Shown here: positions 59,331 through 64,000 of the stretch, piece by piece
Numbering within the stretch: position 1 is the stretch's first letter
Layout: each line of letters starts with the position of its first letter
Assembly: GCA_001792895.1 (NCBI GenBank)
Contig: MARA01000027.1
Location: 62,001-126,000, forward strand
DNA: 64,000 bases
Direction: 5' to 3'
Source of the DNA: Lentinus brumalis
Taxonomy: Eukaryota > Basidiomycota > Agaricomycetes > Polyporales > Polyporaceae
Notes under the pieces: generated by a model
The model's database searches: none
What the model was told of the DNA's origin: nothing
Seen by the model: only the letters and a program-made list of their open reading frames with translations
Translations under genes and position numbers: made by a program

Positions 59331-59944
59331 GATAGGATGTCTTCAGACGGATTCCCAGAGGCGCGCAGGCAAGACGAGACTGCGTTCTTGGTCGAGGGAG
59401 GACGAAGTGTCGGAAGGGAGGTAACGCACTGAATATCTGCGACCGTACCGCGTGGAGGACAAGCGTTGCCGCCAGATGGGCCGCGCATAGGACATATTCG
59501 GAGAACGCGTCGGACGAGAGATGTCGATAGACGTGTCGAAGGCTGACGAAGGGTTCAGCACATGACGGTGATCACTGCCGAGGAGGCTTGATGAATCGGA
59601 CTGAGGAGGCGTTCCCCCGTTTGTCGCCTGCATGTGAGTATGCAGTGAGAAACGAGTGCTGCGTTCACTTCACGCTCGGAGCGACATAGGACGTACAATA
59701 TTGGGTGCTTACCTGCATGCTCGCAGCTGTGGCCGGCCGTCGTCGGGCAAGAGGCGGACAAGAACAACGGATGGGGCGGATATACTTCGGAAATGTGTCG
59801 GGCGAGAGGAGAGGTGTGTCCGGCAGGCGTGTCGAAAGCTGACGAAGGCTCTACTAGCTCTAGCGCGTGGCGAAACTCAGTGACGAGGAGGCATGCTGAG
59901 TCGGACGCAGGGGGCGCTGTGTTCGTCGTCTGTGTGTATGCAGT
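59331..59944 (+). promoter_or_regulatory. Repeated upstream modules of the working MnSOD
   Basis: Two tandem copies of an approximately 300 bp module run from about 59,331 to 59,640 and from about 59,640 to 59,944. Each carries GTGTCGAAGGCTGACGAAGG or a near match, a TGAGTCGGAC-type run, and the boundary motif GTATGCAGTGAG (59,638 and 59,937). A third, partial module merges with the core promoter. The function is inferred only from position and conservation. Confidence 0.5.
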
Positions 59945-60092
59945 GAGCTCAACGGTCCGCTGCACTAACCTCCACCTTTGCACCAACATACGAACCTCGA
60001 GTGCTTACCTGGGTGCTTGCTCCTGTTGCTCGTCGTCGTCGGGAGGAGCAAGGACGAGACGCGGCCGGTTTTCGGACGGTCAGAGGCGCCCG

Positions 60093-60128
60093 CACGTGCT
60101 CGATGACGTCAGCGCGCGCGTATATATT
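60093..60128 (+). promoter_or_regulatory. Core promoter of the working MnSOD
   Basis: A CACGTG box (60,093-60,098), a palindromic TGACGTCA site of the bZIP/ATF type (60,104-60,111) and a TATATATT box (60,121-60,128) lie within 36 bp, about 65-100 bp before the start codon. bZIP regulators commonly control fungal oxidative-stress genes. Direct regulation here is an inference. Confidence 0.6.
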
Positions 60129-60192
60129 GCCTGCCTCGTCGCGCGCGTCGGACTCGCTGTTGCTCTCGCTCACTCACTCACAACTGACCACG

Positions 60193-61084
60193 ATGTCTTT
60201 CCTCACGACCGTCGCTCGCTCTGCCACTCGCGCTGCACGGCCCGCTACGCGTGCCGTTCCCTCCGCATCCCTCTCCTTGGCCGCACGCGGCGTGCACACC
60301 CTCCCCAAGCTCGACTATTCCTACGACGTGCGTCCCTCTCTTGCTCTCTCCGTTCCGCACTGACAGCACGCGCGCACTAGGCCCTTGAACCGCACATCTC
60401 TCGCAAAATTATGGAGCTGCACCACAGTAAGCACCACCAGGCGTACGTGAACGGCCTCAACGCTGCCGAGGAGGCATACGCCAAGGCCGCCGCCCCGAAG
60501 GAGCAGATCAAGCTCCAGTCTGCGCTCAAGTTCAACGGCGGCGGACACATCAACCACTCGCTCTTTTGGAAGAACCTCGCACCGCAGTCACAGGGCGGTG
60601 GTGAGCTCACATCTGGCCCGCTGAAGGATACGATTGTCGCCGATTTCGGTAGCGTCGATGGTGAGTACAGTACTGCGTTTGTGTCGCGTGCAATGTCCCC
60701 GCATGTACGCGTCTGCCAACTCTCTTCCCGCAACCCTGCTAACACACCCCTAGCGTTCAAGAAGAAGATGAACACTGTGACCGCCGCCATCCAGGGCTCT
60801 GGCTGGGGCTGGCTCGGCTACAACCCCGACACGAAGAAGCTCGAGATCGCGACGACCCCGAACCAGGACCCGCTCTTGTCTCACGTCCCCATCATCGGCA
60901 TCGACATCTGGGAGCACGCGTTCTACCTCCAGTACCACAACGTCAAGGCGGATGTGAGTTCGCTCTGCCTCTGGTTCGAGACTCGGTAGCTGACTTCTGC
61001 ACACAGTACTTGACAGCGATCTGGAACGTCATCAACTTCAAGGAGGCCGAGCGCCGCTTAATCGAGGCTGTCAAGTCCGCATGA
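60193..61084 (+). CDS. SOD2: Mitochondrial manganese superoxide dismutase, intact (230 aa)
   Basis: It converts superoxide to hydrogen peroxide and oxygen in the mitochondrial matrix. The exons are 60,193-60,327, 60,381-60,660, 60,754-60,953 and 61,007-61,084, joining in frame to 231 codons with TGA. Residues 1-40 form an arginine-rich, acid-free targeting peptide ([20 protein letters not shown] onward). All four metal ligands are visible: His in ALEPHIS, His in [11 protein letters not shown], and Asp and His in [13 protein letters not shown]. The C-terminus [20 protein letters not shown] followed by AVKSA and the length are normal for the family. Mn rather than Fe is inferred from fungal mitochondrial homologues. 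It is the only one of eight MnSOD copies here with an open frame. It lies head to head with a broken copy at 57 kb. Confidence 0.95.
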
Positions 61085-62809
61085 GATGACTGCGCACGCT
61101 TGAGTCTCTCGACCGGGACGCGCTCTCGACGGTCAGATGCATGAGGACCCTGGAAGGGAGAGGCAAGGCGAGGATGAAGAGGAGCGTGTGCCGAGACGCA
61201 GGATGGACTTGGCTGTACGATAGATGTGCGCGAGAGGTGTGTGGACTACTCCGCTCAACCCGCTATGTATCGCTGTTTTCCCTCTTACTTCGTCCTGGTT
61301 GTGTGTGTGTGTGGTCGGAGGGTTCGAGGGGCCGTGCTGGGGCCTACGTCGTATACGCGCGTCCCCGGCCCTCAACACCACCGTCAGCTCCACATCTGCA
61401 TCTCGCACAATCAGACAGGGTGGACAAGACCGTTCGCGTTCGCACCGGCATGAGGACATACCAGACTCATCGCAGGACTAGGATTGAGGAGACGACTATC
61501 CGCCCGCGGCTTTGCGCACTTCCACCTGCCCGGAGCCAGTGTCCGTTCTCCGGTTCAAGATCTCTAGTCCCGCGCCCGCTTGGACATCGGCCTGTGTATC
61601 TTGTCTCGCGAGAATAAAGTCCGGGCGGGTATGAAGGGCGACATCATCCGTCGGACGCCTCGGCGCAAGGGGGCGGGGCGCGCCCCGTGCGGGGAGGACG
61701 GCGGAGAGAATGTGTTCGTCGCTCCTTCCGGCCGTGCAACCTCTCGGCTCGGCTTCCCAGCGCGCGTCCATTCATCGTCTGCACCTGTACCCGGGCGGCA
61801 TCCTCACCATATATCCAACAGCACCAGCAGGGGTTAGGCAAGCAACAGATGACGGCCGTCGGTGCGTGCACTGTATATGTAGTCCTCCGAAAGCCGGCTG
61901 ACCGCGTCCGCATTAGTAGCACACTGCGAGGCACTACTTAGTCTCTGCAACACGCAACTCGAAGGCTGGAATGCAGCGTGCTTTCTGGTGCCTTCGCTCT
62001 GCGCGGTCGGTGCGTGTAGCGTTCGTTATTGGGCTCGTGCTGGCGCTTCAGGATGGCGGTGGACCTGCCTGCGCAGCGATCGAGCCTCTCTCCTACCACG
62101 CGTCCGTCGCCCTGCAATGCACTCGCAGCTGCTGCGCGTACTCCTGAAGATGCATACGGGAAGGCCGATCTGCATCACCTCGGTGGCTGCTCGAATTCAG
62201 ACGGCGTGCGGGAGAACGGAGAATCTACGCGTGTAGTCGGGGCGTCTCTTGGGCAGGCTGAGGTAAGGACTACCGCCTTGCTCATCCTACGTTCTTGTTC
62301 CCTCGTTTCCAACTTTTGAGTGTAGCGTAAAGAGCAGGGAACGCACGGAAACGGACAACATGAGAGCACGAAGACAAACAGAGGAGTTGGCTATGCGGGA
62401 CCGTATTCCGCGCTGCTTAGTCGGCGGATTGGAGTTACATTGGAGTACGAGTACACCGGGAGGACCATGCGCGATCCTCGATCTGCCTGAGCGGGTTCAT
62501 GTGCTCCATTTACTTAGTCCGCCGTCTCGCTGTCGGCACCTCCTTTTACTCTCCGCGGAGAACATATCTTCCCGCCCCGATGGCCACGGCATGTCCATTG
62601 TCCGTGTCATGCCTACACAGGGAACGTACTTCGTGTTCACCGGTATGAACTCAGCAAGCTTGGAAGACCCACGAATACCGGTGACAGAGCGCGCGGTCGC
62701 GGTCCTCGTGTCCGGCTCTTGGGAAACCATGTTTGACAAGCACAGCCGGCTTCAGGCGTTCACTGTCAACGTGCGTGTCTTGCGCGTTCGCATCTTCCTC
62801 CCTCCCACC
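61085..62809. other. Intergenic region of right arm
   Basis: This is the counterpart of 54,249-56,251, about 0.3 kb shorter. No gene is recognised. An open frame upstream of the F-box start (from 62,360) is interrupted in the other arm, so I do not include it in the gene. Confidence 0.5.
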
Positions 62810-64000
62810 ATGTCGACTCTCCCAGAGCTGCCTTACATCCCTCTCGAAGTCGCGGAGAACATCATCGACCAATTCGGCGGGCAAATCTACTCACTCCGCA
62901 AATGCGCATTGACCTGTCGTGGATGGAATCGCCACGCTCGATATCACCTCGTGGCAGCAATACGTGTACAGTCAAGAGAGGACCTCTACTCCATTTGCGA
63001 CTACTTCACCTCTAACCCTCGCATGGCGAGCCTAGTCCGGACCCTCTCGATGTCACCGGCGGAGACAGAGAACCGTCTATTTCTCCTCGAGGCCCTCCCT
63101 GTGGACCTGTTGAAGCGGTTGCCAAATCTACAGCGGTACAGCCTCCTCGGCGAGGGATACCTTGGCTCCCCATCCGTCTCTTTCCATGATAATATGCTCC
63201 TCCATATCAAGACATACCTACATGTGGAAGAGCTGAACTTGGATTTCCTGAAATTTCGCACGAGTGTGCAGCTCGCGAGGGTCTTGATGGCCTTGCCGCG
63301 ATTGCGACGCCTCGAAACCGGGCGCCACTTCATGGTGATCAAGACTACTGACACCTCGCGGTACCGCAACAAGTGCAAGATGCTGACGGAAGTGACAGTA
63401 GTATGTACTAGTACATTCCAAGCAATCGCAGCTGCACACTGACATGTTCTGCTCAGATGGACCACACGGTTGCTTGTCTCATCGTTCAGATGTCGCTCTC
63501 CACGTTGCGCGTAGTGCGGTGCGCTCTGAGTGCTCTAAAAGGTACGTTTGTACTGACAATAATACCACTCGTATACCATCGCCGACTCTGAAGGCTTTTA
63601 CAGACGAGGGTAGCACTGTAGACTTGTCCGAGCTGAAACACCTCCACTCCCTGGAGTTCTTGGTCCCTGGCCCGATCGCAGACTCATTCGACCAGATCGT
63701 CCCAGTGATCTCCACTATGCCCTCGAACAAACTCCGCAGCTTGACCATCAGCTTCTTGAGCACCCGGGACTGGCAGACCATCTCCGACCAGGTCGGTCAT
63801 CCGCTAGAGGATGCTATCCTTGCGCTTGGGAAACCGAGCGTGGTCGTATCAGTAGCGAACATAAAGCGCAACGGACCCTCCGCAAAGATTGTTCAAAGAT
63901 ACTTGCCCCGTGTCCACGAGGCTAAATTGCTTCAGGTCCAGTGCTCTTCTCGTGCGTACGGCTTGTGCACACCACCGTTCCAGACTTTTGTAAATCACAC
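62810..64000 (+). CDS. F-box/WD40 protein, second copy, cut by window end
   Basis: The visible exons are 62,810-63,400 (197 codons), 63,457-63,541 and 63,604-63,951. Their phases and the lengths of exons 2 and 3 are identical to the copy at 51.8-54.2 kb. The start MSTLPELPYIPLEVAENI follows a CACC context. The F-box (IIDQFGGQIYSLRKCALTCR) and the leucine-rich linker (DLSELKHLHSLEFLVPGP) are intact. The donor of the third intron (GTGCGT, 63,952) is visible. The WD40 part would lie beyond the window. The two copies differ throughout, so the inverted duplication is not brand new. Confidence 0.82.

Larger units (their letters stand above)
59830..64000. repeat. Right arm of inverted duplication (runs off the window)
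   Basis: This stretch mirrors 57,340-53,055 with MnSOD and F-box/WD40 in opposite orientation. Similarity continues to the last base, inside the third intron of the F-box/WD40 gene. Confidence 0.88.

Noticed and set aside
62360..62809. N-terminal extension of the right F-box gene (150 codons upstream of MSTLPEL)
   Set aside because: The sister copy has a stop in this extension, while the F-box start itself is conserved with a good start context.

Overview
This window reads as nuclear DNA of an agaricomycete basidiomycete, probably a polypore-type mushroom (inference). The clues are GC-rich sequence, dense 50-60 bp introns with GTACGT/GTGAGT donors and CTGAC/CTAAC branch sites, an F-box family with the basidiomycete-style start LPYIPLEVAENIIDQ, and a mitochondrial manganese superoxide dismutase (MnSOD) gene with short introns.

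Positions 1-45,880 are one head-to-tail array of a very long repeat (period 9.45-9.86 kb): five units, the first cut by the window edge, plus a 190 bp stub. I found no intact protein gene of normal size in it. Each unit holds, in order: a 5 kb head with no recognisable gene; a ladder of very short exon-like pieces separated by canonical introns; a block with a tiny two-exon reading frame that stays open in four of five units; a decayed MnSOD gene with its promoter; and a decayed downstream cassette. Units 3/4 and 4/5 are joined by a nearly perfect 9.47 kb tandem duplication whose breakpoint lies inside the MnSOD relic. Units 2 and 3 share a 6.1 kb block with three differences.

Positions 45,880-64,000 are a gene neighbourhood related to the array. 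They hold an F-box-only gene (46.0-47.0 kb), a solo and much older copy of the MnSOD relic plus cassette (48.8-51.5 kb), and a large inverted duplication. The duplication's arms each carry an F-box/WD40 gene and an MnSOD gene (51.8-57.3 kb on minus, 59.8-64.0 kb on plus), head to head around a 2.5 kb spacer. Only the plus-strand MnSOD (60,193-61,084) is intact. The minus-strand copy has a 2-base deletion and has lost one intron precisely.

Overall there are eight MnSOD copies in all stages of decay: one working, one freshly broken, one old solo relic and five inside the array. The simplest reading (inference) is that an MnSOD locus was duplicated, one copy decayed, and the relic with flanking DNA was then amplified into a gene-sized satellite that still evolves by unequal crossing-over.
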